Assembly: GCA_020635035.1 (NCBI GenBank)
Contig: JACKAO010000001.1
Location: 62,001-126,000, forward strand
Direction of reading: 5' to 3'
DNA length: 64,000 bases
DNA from: Calditrichia bacterium
GTDB lineage: Bacteria; Calditrichota; Calditrichia; Calditrichales; J004
The translations under genes and the position numbers were made by a program. Each line of letters starts with the position of its first letter. The stretch's first letter is position 1. This document shows, one piece after another, positions 53,003-61,816 of this stretch. The notes below the pieces were generated by a model, which ran no database searches, had not been told where the DNA came from, and saw only the letters and a list, made by a program, of their open reading frames with translations.

Positions 53003-53008
53003 TATAAT
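53003..53008 (+). promoter_or_regulatory. -10 element of the carH promoter
   Basis: A perfect TATAAT lies 94 nt before the carH ATG. The -35 region is poor (near 52980). The predicted start of transcription (~53015) falls just before the operator repeats. Confidence 0.6.
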
Positions 53009-53020
53009 CCAAAAAAATAC

Positions 53021-53047
53021 AAAAACGCTTAAAACGCTCAAAAAGCT
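53021..53047 (+). promoter_or_regulatory. 9-bp tandem operator repeats at the carH promoter
   Basis: There are three adjacent 9-mers: AAAAACGCT (53021-53029), TAAAACGCT (53030-53038) and CAAAAAGCT (53039-53047). The same motif is found at the crt promoter in the orientation of crt transcription. This suggests that CarH binds both and represses itself as well as the crt operon. Confidence 0.7.
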
Positions 53048-53102
53048 TGCAATGATCAAAACAGCAAAGTATATTTGATCGTGTTAATCAAGGAATATGT
53101 AA

Positions 53103-53960
53103 ATGAATTTATATAACACCGAAGAAGCGGCTAAAATACTTGGAGTAAATGTTTCCACAATTAAACGCTGGTCAAGTGCCGGTAAATTGAAATGTATAAG
53201 GACAGCGGGTGGGCATCGCAAATTTGAGATGACACATCTTACTGAGTTTATTCAAAATGGACAAAAACCTAATACCAGGATTAATAGTATCCCGATGGAC
53301 CGGGCAGAAGACAGCCGTATTAGCGAATGGATATTAAAATCAGATTTTAAAAACTTAGTAAACTATATCCAAAAACAGGCAATTCATTGCAATCGTAATA
53401 AAATACTCGATGTTTTCAAAGGAATGGTTCTTGCTAAAATTCCACTTTATGATATTTATGATCACTTAATTACACCGACCCTGCATCAGATTGGTTCAAC
53501 CTGGGAAAAAGGGCAGATTTCAGTTATTGAAGAACATTTTGCTTCACAGACTCTTAAAGATACAATTACACGACTGCAGGGAATGATAAATTTTCCTGAG
53601 AAAAAGCTTGGTGTAGTTATGGCAATGAATCTTGAGAATGAATTGCATGACATCGTTTTAAAAATGGTTGATCATATCTTGGAGTTCAGGGGCTATAAAG
53701 TTCTTTACAGTGGACAGCTTACACCTCTTATAAATTTAGAGCATATTTTTGATGATTATGCTCCTAAGAGACTCTATATATCCAGCACGTATGTGGAAAA
53801 TCTAACAAATGCCCAGTCAGAATTTGATTCGATTTGTCAAACAGCAGAACGCTTTAATCTAAAAATATTTGTTGGCGGTTCAGGCTTTGATTACATAGAT
53901 TACAATAAAGAACCTGTCATAAATAGATTGCATTCATTTAAAGATATATACAGTATTTAG
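53103..53960 (+). CDS. carH: CarH/LitR-type MerR-family B12-binding photoreceptor regulator
   Basis: This is a 285-aa regulator. Residues 1-50 form a MerR-type winged helix (YNTEEAAKILGVNVSTIKRW...GGHRKF). A helical domain (~75-165) carries the W-x9-EH signature (Trp134, Glu144, His145) of adenosylcobalamin-binding light-sensing proteins. The last ~115 residues are a Rossmann-like B12-binding domain with ELHDIV (His182 as lower axial ligand; Gly of ExHxxG is Val here) and IFVGGSGFDY. In Thermus and Myxococcus, CarH represses carotenoid genes in the dark and is released by light. The location next to crtI supports the same job. Thermus His132, next to the Trp, is Glu here. Confidence 0.9.
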   Translation: MNLYNTEEAAKILGVNVSTIKRWSSAGKLKCIRTAGGHRKFEMTHLTEFIQNGQKPNTRINSIPMDRAEDSRISEWILKSDFKNLVNYIQKQAIHCNRNKILDVFKGMVLAKIPLYDIYDHLITPTLHQIGSTWEKGQISVIEEHFASQTLKDTITRLQGMINFPEKKLGVVMAMNLENELHDIVLKMVDHILEFRGYKVLYSGQLTPLINLEHIFDDYAPKRLYISSTYVENLTNAQSEFDSICQTAERFNLKIFVGGSGFDYIDYNKEPVINRLHSFKDIYSI

Positions 53961-54014
53961 AGTTTATTTTTGGCAGGAAAATAAGCATTCAGATCTGTCA
54001 GATAAACTTATTAT

Positions 54015-54521
54015 ATGTATTTTCCAATTATTTTTTTTTTACTCTTATCTCCATTATTAGCTCAGGAAGCAGATTCCCTGATTAACTTTACCCTAGAAGA
54101 TCAGTTTGACAGGGTACATCAACGCTCAGATTATGAAGGCAAAATAACTATTTTGTTTGGTAGTGATCGTGACGGCAGTAAATACAATGATGACTGGGCC
54201 GAACCGATTGCTGATTCATTGAAGGTATTCAATTTGTATGATAAGGTTGAATTTATTGGACTGGCGGATTTAGGAAATGTGCCATATTTAATGCGATCAT
54301 TTGTAAGAAGTATGATGCCTAAAGAAGATAATCAACATCCTATCCTTTTGGATTGGGATGGTCTCTTTTCTGAATCGTACAACTTTGTTGAAGCCCATAG
54401 CAACTTGATTATTTTTGACCATAATTTTAATAAAATTTCACAAAAGGCACTCAGAGAAGTTAAGCCTGATACACTACGCGATATAGTTGAAATTATTCTA
54501 AGTCAGTTAAAAAACGACTGA
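54015..54521 (+). CDS. Exported thioredoxin-fold protein without redox cysteines
   Basis: This is a 168-aa protein with an N-terminal signal (ending LLAQ) and a thioredoxin/peroxiredoxin-like outline: INFTLEDQFDRVHQRSDYEG, then KITILFGSDRDGSKYNDDW where a redoxin would have its CxxC or peroxidatic Cys, and SNLIIFDHNFNKISQ. There is no cysteine in the sequence, so it cannot act as a normal thiol redox enzyme. It may be a YtfJ-like or binding protein. It lies 54 nt after carH and 25 nt before the PLP enzyme gene. Confidence 0.7.
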   Translation: MYFPIIFFLLLSPLLAQEADSLINFTLEDQFDRVHQRSDYEGKITILFGSDRDGSKYNDDWAEPIADSLKVFNLYDKVEFIGLADLGNVPYLMRSFVRSMMPKEDNQHPILLDWDGLFSESYNFVEAHSNLIIFDHNFNKISQKALREVKPDTLRDIVEIILSQLKND

Positions 54522-54546
54522 GTAGACCTGTTTAAAAAAGGAATAT

Positions 54547-55494
54547 ATGCCTGTCACAATTAATTCAATTCGTGAAGCCCACAATAGAATCAAAGATTTT
54601 ATTCATCAAACACCGGTTTTGACCAGTCATTCCTTAAACCGGATTGTGGGTATGGATTTATATTTTAAATGTGAAAATTTCCAAAAGACCGGATCTTTTA
54701 AAATACGTGGAGCAAGTAATGCTGTCCTTAACTTGAGTGAAGAACAAATTGCAAAAGGTGTAATTACGCATTCATCAGGAAATCATGGAGCGGCTTTAGC
54801 ACAGGCAGCCTTATGGAGAAATATTCCTTCTTACGTTGTCGCGCCGCATAACTCTCCGGATGTTAAAAAGCAAGCCCTGGAAACATATAAAGCAGATGTC
54901 ACTTTTTCGGATGTCACATTGGAATCCCGGGTTAATGAGACCAACAAGCTTATTAATGAAACAGGTGCGGTTTTTATCCATCCGTATGATAATGATACAG
55001 TTATTTCCGGAGCAGGAACGTGTTGTCTGGAATTGATGGAATCAGTGCAAAATCCTGATGTTATAATGGCCCCTATTGGCGGCGGTGGTCTGATGAGCGG
55101 TACATCCATTGCTGCCAAAGCATTGTCGCCAGATATCAAGATTATTGGTTGTGAGCCGGAACTTGCTGATGACGCCTGTATTTCTTTTAAAAGCGGGGTT
55201 CTTCAGGGTCCAAAACCTGTCAGGACAATAGCTGATGGTTTACGTACGGCACTCAGTGAACGCACCTTTGGGTACATAAAACAAAATGTTGATCATATTG
55301 AAACTGTTTCTGAAGAAGAAATAATCGCGGCAACGAAATTGGTATGGCATCATTTAAAAATTGTGATAGAACTGTCAAGTTCAGTTCCGTTTGCAGCGGC
55401 CATTAAATTAAAAAAGCAACTGGCAGGAAAAAGAGTAGGGATTATTTTTAGTGGTGGTAACGCTGACTTAAAATATGTTACAAGCCTGTTTTGA
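54547..55494 (+). CDS. PLP-dependent threonine/serine dehydratase or serine racemase-like enzyme
   Basis: This is a fold-type II PLP enzyme of 315 aa. The PLP lysine is Lys52 in GSFKIRGASNA, with FKCENFQKTG before it, THSSGNHGAALA for cofactor binding, and the glycine loop GGGGLMSG. It lacks the C-terminal regulatory ACT domain of biosynthetic IlvA, and its size matches catabolic threonine dehydratase or serine racemase. The exact substrate is uncertain. It converges on the DUF2062 gene, overlapping by 17 nt at the 3' ends. Confidence 0.9.
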   Translation: MPVTINSIREAHNRIKDFIHQTPVLTSHSLNRIVGMDLYFKCENFQKTGSFKIRGASNAVLNLSEEQIAKGVITHSSGNHGAALAQAALWRNIPSYVVAPHNSPDVKKQALETYKADVTFSDVTLESRVNETNKLINETGAVFIHPYDNDTVISGAGTCCLELMESVQNPDVIMAPIGGGGLMSGTSIAAKALSPDIKIIGCEPELADDACISFKSGVLQGPKPVRTIADGLRTALSERTFGYIKQNVDHIETVSEEEIIAATKLVWHHLKIVIELSSSVPFAAAIKLKKQLAGKRVGIIFSGGNADLKYVTSLF

Positions 55495-55993
55495 CAATTT
55501 GTTTACGGTTGCGAAGATACACCACAAGTTTTAAGGTCGTAAAATAGGTTATACCTGCAGAAACAACTGCTAAAAAAGTTAATCCTGTTGCCAGAATAAC
55601 CAGACTGTCTGTGCCGAAATCCAGCAATTTTGCAAAAACAGGATGCTCAATAAAATCACTGAAAAACTGCCAGGAAAAGCGCGATTGTAACAACCACTCC
55701 CCAATTTTAATAGCAATATAATACAGCGGTAATACAGTCAGCGGGTTTGAAATAAATGAAACCAATGTTGCCATAAAAAAATTATAATTCACAAAACTAA
55801 GTAATAAAATCATAGTCCATAATTGTAGTCCCATAGGTATCCAGATACCAATAAACACGCCGATAGCCAGGCTTAAAGCCGTTTGCCGGGGATGATTGCC
55901 CGGATGCATCACATCATTAATCAGGCGTTTAAGCTTTGGTTTTATGCGGATATTAAAATAGTTTTTTAGCAGGTGTATAATTTTTTTAATCAT
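55478..55993 (-). CDS. DUF2062-family membrane protein
   Basis: This is a 171-aa protein with three helices. It has HPRQTALSLAIGVFIGIWIP and FVNYNFFMATLVSFISNPLTVLPLYY, matching the DUF2062 pattern (HxPxxxAxGfAiGxfig..., NPxT.P). The family function is not established; some members sit near glycosyltransferases. Its 3' end overlaps the PLP enzyme gene on the other strand. Confidence 0.8.
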   Translation of the reverse strand: MIKKIIHLLKNYFNIRIKPKLKRLINDVMHPGNHPRQTALSLAIGVFIGIWIPMGLQLWTMILLLSFVNYNFFMATLVSFISNPLTVLPLYYIAIKIGEWLLQSRFSWQFFSDFIEHPVFAKLLDFGTDSLVILATGLTFLAVVSAGITYFTTLKLVVYLRNRKQIVKTGL

Positions 55994-56092
55994 GGTTGTA
56001 TAATATAAGTCCAGGGTTATATAAAGATTAAAAAAATATTATTTTTCTATTATAAAAGTTCGAATTATTATAATTATTCCTCTTTTTAAAAA

Positions 56093-57490
56093 TTAATATG
56101 TTTCAAACTCAAGCCCCGACTCTGACCAGGCACTGAAACCACCTGATAAATTGGTTATTTTTTGAAATCCGGCTTTTTGTAAGATGCTGCATGCTGTACT
56201 TGAACGATCGCCGCCGGCACAGTGCATGACGATTTCACGGTTCTTATCAAGTTCATTGATTCGTTCTTTCAAGCTGCCAAGATGAATGTTGCGGGCATTT
56301 TTAATATGTCCTTCCCGGAATTCATTGGCACCCCGCACATCAATGATTTCAACAGAGTTTTTCTGAATGTATTTTTTTAGGTCACATGCTTCAATATGTC
56401 TTAATGGCTGCATGGAATGGTTTTCAATCCAGCCTTCTACATTGCAGAAGAAACCAAAAATATTATCAAGACCTATTCGTATCAGTTTACGGGTAACTTC
56501 TTCCATCTGAGAACGTTCGGATATAAGGATAAATGGTTCGTCATAGCTTAAAAGCCAACCGGCCCAATTAGAAAAATCATTATTATTTTGAATATTTATT
56601 GTACCCGGTATATGGCCATAAGCGAATAGCATTTTATCACGGGTGTCAATTACCGGTATGCCGTCTTTTAATGCTTTCTCCAGTTGAGTGATGTCGACAA
56701 TCGAAGGCTGGGGCAGGTTTTTCATCAATGGACGGTCAATCTTGTTAAGCTTCTTCATCATAGCAAAATACTTTGGCGCTTCCGGCTGACCTTCTAGAAG
56801 AGTGTCAATAAAAATGTGTTCGTCTTCGATTAGTAACGCCCAATTATATATCTTCTCATAACCGATAGTACTTCCCGGGATTGCACCTAATGATTTACCG
56901 CAGGCAGAACCAGAACCATGCCCGGGCCAGATTTGAATATAATCTGCCAGGTTTTTAAAACGTTTGAGTGATTCAAACATCTGTTTAGCACCGATAATCT
57001 TTGTACCTGCTATGCCGGCGGCTTCTTCCAGAAGATCCGGCCGGCCCACATCGCCAACAAAGATAAAATCGCCTGTAAAGATCATGCTGGGTTTATCGCT
57101 CGCAGGTGTATCTGTCAGCAAGAAAGAAATATGTTCCGGCGTATGTCCGGGGGTGTGAATGACTTCAAATTTGATGTTACCAATCATAAAAGTGTCACCA
57201 TCATGCAAACCTTTATGGTCAAACTGATACTGCCAGTCACTACCGCCTTCATCAGATAACAGTATTTGAGCGCCGGTAGCAGCTGCAAGTTCACGAGAAC
57301 CGCTAAGAAAATCGGCATGGATATGTGTTTCTGTAACATGCGTAATGCGGTATTTTTTACGTTCTGCTAATCGCAGATAAGTATCAACATCACGTTTGGG
57401 ATCTATAACAATGGCTTCTTTTGTTGCCTGACATCCTACAAAATAGCTCGCTTGTGCAAGTCCTTCTTCATATATGCGTTCAAAAAACAT
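56093..57490 (-). CDS. Persulfide dioxygenase-rhodanese fusion (CstB-like)
   Basis: This is a 465-aa sulfur-detoxifying enzyme. The metallo-beta-lactamase domain (~1-245) has ETHIHADFLSGSREL, HTPGHTPEHISF and FTGDFIFVGDVGRPDLL. Two rhodanese domains follow. In the first (~275-345) the active-site position reads ISERSQ and lacks cysteine. In the second (~370-465) MHCAGGDRSS has it. S. aureus CstB has the same order. ATG 57490 is chosen because ggag lies 6-9 nt before it; an in-frame ATG five codons earlier (57505) lacks such a site. It lies 18 nt downstream of the TSUP gene, with which it forms an operon. Confidence 0.92.
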   Translation of the reverse strand: MFFERIYEEGLAQASYFVGCQATKEAIVIDPKRDVDTYLRLAERKKYRITHVTETHIHADFLSGSRELAAATGAQILLSDEGGSDWQYQFDHKGLHDGDTFMIGNIKFEVIHTPGHTPEHISFLLTDTPASDKPSMIFTGDFIFVGDVGRPDLLEEAAGIAGTKIIGAKQMFESLKRFKNLADYIQIWPGHGSGSACGKSLGAIPGSTIGYEKIYNWALLIEDEHIFIDTLLEGQPEAPKYFAMMKKLNKIDRPLMKNLPQPSIVDITQLEKALKDGIPVIDTRDKMLFAYGHIPGTINIQNNNDFSNWAGWLLSYDEPFILISERSQMEEVTRKLIRIGLDNIFGFFCNVEGWIENHSMQPLRHIEACDLKKYIQKNSVEIIDVRGANEFREGHIKNARNIHLGSLKERINELDKNREIVMHCAGGDRSSTACSILQKAGFQKITNLSGGFSAWSESGLEFETY

Positions 57491-57508
57491 AAAAACTCCG
57501 GCCAAATT

Positions 57509-58297
57509 TTATAAAAAAAGTTCTCTTGAAATAATGATAAAGCCCATCAATAATAAAAACCAGCCAAAAACAGGTTTCAAGCGGTTCCCGCTGATGTGAC
57601 GCGAAATATAGCTTCCTGCAAAAATACCACTGATTGTAAAAGCGGAGAAATATATAAGAAAAAACCAGTCAATCTCCAAATTCTGTATATCGCCGGTAAA
57701 CCCCAAAAGTGATTTTACTGAAATTATCAGTAGAGAAGTTCCAACTGCTTTCTTCATGGGGATATTTCCCAACAGTACCAATGCCGGAATAATTAAAAAA
57801 CCACCGCCGGCGCCAACAAGACCCGTCAATATGCCAACAACTAATCCTTCTAAAATTATCAATAAGAAGTGATGCGATTTATCCGAAGTGTTTTCCTCTG
57901 TCGTTGGTTGACGAATCATTGAAACGGATGCTGCAAACATAAGGGCTGCGAAAAGCAGCATAATCCCGGTCCCTTTTCCTATTTGTGTTCCGGCAATTGA
58001 AAATAGCGGATCGGGCAGGGCGGGCACTATGTAAAGGCGTGTGCTATAAACGGCAATAAGTGCCGGTAATGCAAAAATAAGAGCAGCTCTGAAATCGATC
58101 AGTTTTTTCCTGGCATACTCAATACTTCCTGTAACGGCAGTTATACCGACAATAAACAATGAATAAGCCGTGCCATGCACAGGTTCTATACCCATAATAT
58201 ATACAAGAATAGGCAGTGTTAATATTGAACCGCCACTCCCGATAACTGCCAAAATGATACCAATTAATAAAGCACCGGCAAGTCCGATAAAATCCAT
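57509..58297 (-). CDS. TSUP-family sulfite/thiosulfate exporter (TauE/SafE)
   Basis: This is a 262-aa membrane protein with about eight helices. It has GALLIGIILAVIGSGGSILTLPILVYIMG in the first half and GLVGAGGGFLIIPALVLLG in the second, the TSUP double repeat. ATG 58297 is preferred; an in-frame GTG at 58306 is possible. It is the first gene of an operon with the persulfide dioxygenase, so it most likely exports sulfite or thiosulfate, the enzyme's product. Confidence 0.88.
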   Translation of the reverse strand: MDFIGLAGALLIGIILAVIGSGGSILTLPILVYIMGIEPVHGTAYSLFIVGITAVTGSIEYARKKLIDFRAALIFALPALIAVYSTRLYIVPALPDPLFSIAGTQIGKGTGIMLLFAALMFAASVSMIRQPTTEENTSDKSHHFLLIILEGLVVGILTGLVGAGGGFLIIPALVLLGNIPMKKAVGTSLLIISVKSLLGFTGDIQNLEIDWFFLIYFSAFTISGIFAGSYISRHISGNRLKPVFGWFLLLMGFIIISRELFL

Positions 58298-58485
58298 AAT
58301 AAACACAATTCTGAAAATGAGTTTAGTAATACAGTAATATATAGATTCATAAAAATGTTTTTGGGTACATATATTACAAAAAGTAATATTTTAATTTAAG
58401 CCGTTCAGGGGTTTAACCTTGCACTATTAATGGAGTACGGTTATATTTTTAGTATTAATCTTCATCTAAACAGGCCAACATCCCA

Positions 58486-58698
58486 ATGCGATATTCCGTA
58501 AAGATAAGACAGCTGCTTTTTGCTGTTTTTATATTTGGTATGCTGTTATTTAATCAACCAATCCTGGGCATTTTCAATAATGGAACGATTGCCGGTATAC
58601 CGAATCTGTTGTTTTATATTTTTCTCATCTGGGGAATAATAATTTTGGTGATGGCCCTGATTACACTTATAAATCCAACAAAAACGAAGAAAAACTAA
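58486..58698 (+). CDS. Small two-helix membrane protein before the transporter-kinase
   Basis: This is a 70-aa protein with two membrane helices (about residues 9-30 and 41-62). It overlaps the transporter-kinase start by 1 nt (TAATG). Small membrane proteins in this position occur with CbrA/CrbS-type operons and with ActP symporters. It may be an accessory subunit; I recognise no specific family motif. Confidence 0.7.
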   Translation: MRYSVKIRQLLFAVFIFGMLLFNQPILGIFNNGTIAGIPNLLFYIFLIWGIIILVMALITLINPTKTKKN

Positions 58699-61451
58699 TG
58701 CTCCAGGAATGGCTTATTCTCGCTGTTTCATTTATTTATATCAGCATACTGTTTTTTATTGCCTATTACGGTGATAAACGCGCCGATGAAGGCAGGAGTA
58801 TCATTTCAAACCCCTATTTTTATGCATTGTCGCTTGCGGTATACTGTTCTGCCTGGACTTTTTACGGCAGTGTCGGCCATGCAGCTAACACCGGCCTGAG
58901 TTTTCTTACAATCTATATAGGTCCAACACTGATGGCCCCGCTTTGGTGGGTTATTCTTCGTAAAATGATCCGCATCAGCAAAAGACATCATATAACTTCC
59001 ATTGCTGATTTTATCTCTTCACGCTACGGAAAAAGTACCGTATTGGGCGGAACGGTAACTGTTATTGCCGTTATGGGGATTGTACCGTACATATCATTGC
59101 AGCTAAAAGCAATTTCTTCAAGTTATTTAATTATCAGTCACTACCCTGATACTCTTGCTTACACACTGCCGCAGCATATTCCCGTTATCCAGGATACAGC
59201 CTTTTACGTAACAGTAGTCCTGGCATTGTTTGCCATTCTGTTCGGAACACGTAATACCGATGCTACAGAACGGCATGAAGGATTAGTGGCAGCAATCGCC
59301 TTTGAATCCGTCGTTAAGCTTTTGGCTTTTCTGCTCGTTGGTGTTTTTGTAACCTATACTTTATTTAACGGATTCAGTGATATTTTTGCAAAAGCTTTAA
59401 ATGACGGCAGGTTTACCACGATGTTTAATGAATCAGCCGATACTGAAAAAGGATCATGGTTTGGGCTTATTCTAATCTCAATGTTTGCTATTCTTTTTCT
59501 TCCACGGCAATTTCAGCTTGCGGTGGTTGAGAACGTAGATGAAGATCATATACGTAAAGCGATCTGGCTTTTCCCACTTTACCTGCTCATTATAAATATA
59601 TTCGTTGTTCCGATTGCTATGGGCGGATTGATTCATTTTCAAACGGAAGCCGTGGATGCCGACACATTTGTGCTTACGCTGCCTTTAGCAGTTAAACAAA
59701 CCGGAATTGCCCTGGTGGTCTTTATTGGTGGGCTTTCTGCTGCAACCGGGATGGTAGTAGTGGCATCCGTTGCACTGAGCACAATGGTAAGTAATGATCT
59801 ATTAATGCCGATTTTACTTGGTTCGCGTTATGTTAAAGCCAACCGTGAGCAGGATTTACGCGGATTTTTATTGCTGATTCGTCGCGGTACGATAATTATT
59901 GTTTTGTTTTTAGGTTACTTTTATTACAAACTGGTGGGCTCGCATTATTCACTGGTTAATATTGGTTTAATCTCATTTGCTGCCGTCGCTCAGTTTGCTC
60001 CAAGCTTTTTAGGAGGCATGTTCTGGAAGGGCGGGACACGATACGGTGCACTCAGCGGGTTATTAAGCGGATTTTTTACGTGGGGTTATACTCTTGCTAT
60101 ACCTTCCCTTGTTTCTGCCGGGATTTTACCCGAATCGTTAATTACCGAAGGATTTTTAGGACTGGCCATTCTAAAACCAACGGCTTTATTCGGATTAACC
60201 GGTCTTGATCCAATCATGCATGCGCTTTTCTGGAGTCTTTTATTTAATACAGGCAGCTATTTTATAGTTTCTATTTTTGTTAAACCCAGCGCCATTGAAC
60301 TCAGCCAGGCAACATTATTTGTTGATATCAATAAATATTCACCGGAATTTGAGCACCGTTCACTTGGTCGTGGTACGGCTCCGGTTGCCGAGTTGCGCTT
60401 GTTGTTGCGCCGTTTTATCGGTGAGAAAAAATCCGAACGTCTGTTTAAGGCATATGCCAGGAAAAATGATATAGATCTGGAAAGCATAACTCAGGCCGAC
60501 TCCGGGATGATAAACCTGGTAGAAAAGAGATTGTCCGGTGTAATAGGATCAGCATCTGCGCGCATAATGATTTCGTCATTAGTTAAGGAAAAACCTGTCT
60601 CCCTTGATGAAGTTATGCACATTCTTGATGAAACCCAGCAGATTGTCGCCTATAGCCATGAGTTGGAACGAAAATCATCGGAGCTGCAGGAAGCAACGCG
60701 TAAGTTAAAAAAAGCCAATGAAAAACTTAAAACGATGGACCAGTTCAAGGATGACTTTATCGCAACCATCACCCATGAATTGCGCACACCTTTGACGTCA
60801 GTCAGGGCTTTTTCAGAGATTTTATACGACAATCCTGAAATTGATGTTTTGCAACGGCAGAATTTTCTTGGTATTATCATCAAAGAAACCGAGCGATTAA
60901 CCCGGTTGATCAACCAGATACTTGATCTTCAGAAAATTGAATCACAGGAAATGGAATGGCACTTTAATACTCTCAATATTGCCGGTCTGATTAAAGAAGC
61001 AATTGAAGGAATGCAAAAACTTTTTGAAGAGAAAAATATTAAAGTCAGTTTTAATCCGGATCATCATATTATGGTGAAGGCAGATCGTGACAGGCTTTTG
61101 CAGGTAATACTGAATCTGCTTTCCAATGCTTTTAAATTTTGTAATGATGCTGATGGTGAAATAGTGATTTCGATGTCGATTGAATCTTCAAACCTTGTTG
61201 TATCCATACAAGATAACGGTATTGGCATAAATGAAGCGGATCAAAAGATCATTTTTGAAAAATTCCGCCAGGCAAAAACATCATCAAAAACGCAAAGGCA
61301 TGCTGGCAGCGGTCTGGGTTTATCTATCGCCCGCCAGATAATTGAAGCGCATAATGGAAAAATCTGGGTTGAAAGTAAAACGGGTGAAGGTGCTGTTTTT
61401 AAATTTACTCTTCCCAACCCGGTATTGAAGGAACAGGAGATACAAAAATGA
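58698..61451 (+). CDS. Sodium:solute symporter-histidine kinase fusion (CbrA/CrbS-like)
   Basis: This is a 917-aa protein joining a solute:sodium symporter (SSS) domain (~residues 1-530, about 13 helices, with LAVYCSAWTFYGSVGHAANTG and FIGGLSAATGMVVVASVALS) to a kinase. A coiled-coil linker (ELERKSSELQEATRKLKKAN) leads to HisKA with His693 in ITHELRTPL and a HATPase with NLLSNAFKF, DNGIGI and GSGLGLSIARQI. CbrA and CrbS control carbon or acetate use in Gammaproteobacteria. Its response regulator follows, overlapping by 4 nt. The sensed solute is unknown. Confidence 0.93.
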   Translation: MLQEWLILAVSFIYISILFFIAYYGDKRADEGRSIISNPYFYALSLAVYCSAWTFYGSVGHAANTGLSFLTIYIGPTLMAPLWWVILRKMIRISKRHHITSIADFISSRYGKSTVLGGTVTVIAVMGIVPYISLQLKAISSSYLIISHYPDTLAYTLPQHIPVIQDTAFYVTVVLALFAILFGTRNTDATERHEGLVAAIAFESVVKLLAFLLVGVFVTYTLFNGFSDIFAKALNDGRFTTMFNESADTEKGSWFGLILISMFAILFLPRQFQLAVVENVDEDHIRKAIWLFPLYLLIINIFVVPIAMGGLIHFQTEAVDADTFVLTLPLAVKQTGIALVVFIGGLSAATGMVVVASVALSTMVSNDLLMPILLGSRYVKANREQDLRGFLLLIRRGTIIIVLFLGYFYYKLVGSHYSLVNIGLISFAAVAQFAPSFLGGMFWKGGTRYGALSGLLSGFFTWGYTLAIPSLVSAGILPESLITEGFLGLAILKPTALFGLTGLDPIMHALFWSLLFNTGSYFIVSIFVKPSAIELSQATLFVDINKYSPEFEHRSLGRGTAPVAELRLLLRRFIGEKKSERLFKAYARKNDIDLESITQADSGMINLVEKRLSGVIGSASARIMISSLVKEKPVSLDEVMHILDETQQIVAYSHELERKSSELQEATRKLKKANEKLKTMDQFKDDFIATITHELRTPLTSVRAFSEILYDNPEIDVLQRQNFLGIIIKETERLTRLINQILDLQKIESQEMEWHFNTLNIAGLIKEAIEGMQKLFEEKNIKVSFNPDHHIMVKADRDRLLQVILNLLSNAFKFCNDADGEIVISMSIESSNLVVSIQDNGIGINEADQKIIFEKFRQAKTSSKTQRHAGSGLGLSIARQIIEAHNGKIWVESKTGEGAVFKFTLPNPVLKEQEIQK

Positions 61452-61816
61452 AAAAAATACTAATCGTTGATGATGAACCGAATATTGTTATCTCACTTGA
61501 ATTCCTGATGGCCCAAAACGGATATTATGTGCGGATTGCCCGCAGCGGAGAAGAAGCCCTGGAACTGGTGCCTGCATTCATGCCTGACCTGATCCTGCTC
61601 GACGTCATGCTTCCTTTCAGGAATGGTTTTGAAGTATGTCAGAACATTCGTGCCAGGAAAGAATTGAGTGATATAAAAATTATAATGCTAACGGCAAAAG
61701 GGCGTGAAGCGGATATCGAACGCGGTAAGGCAGCCGGAGCAGACTCGTATGTTATCAAACCATTTTCAACAAAAGAACTTGTTGCAAAAGTCCGGGAATT
61801 ACTGAACGAAGAATGA
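61448..61816 (+). CDS. Single-domain response regulator
   Basis: This is a 122-aa CheY-like receiver with VDDEPN, phospho-acceptor Asp52 in LLDVMLPF, MLTAKGRE and VIKPFSTKEL. There is no output domain, so its effect must go through another protein, possibly the kinase-exonuclease fusion encoded next. It overlaps both neighbours by 4 nt (ATGA). CrbR and CbrB by contrast have DNA-binding domains, so this is a variation on that system. Confidence 0.92.
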   Translation: MKKILIVDDEPNIVISLEFLMAQNGYYVRIARSGEEALELVPAFMPDLILLDVMLPFRNGFEVCQNIRARKELSDIKIIMLTAKGREADIERGKAAGADSYVIKPFSTKELVAKVRELLNEE

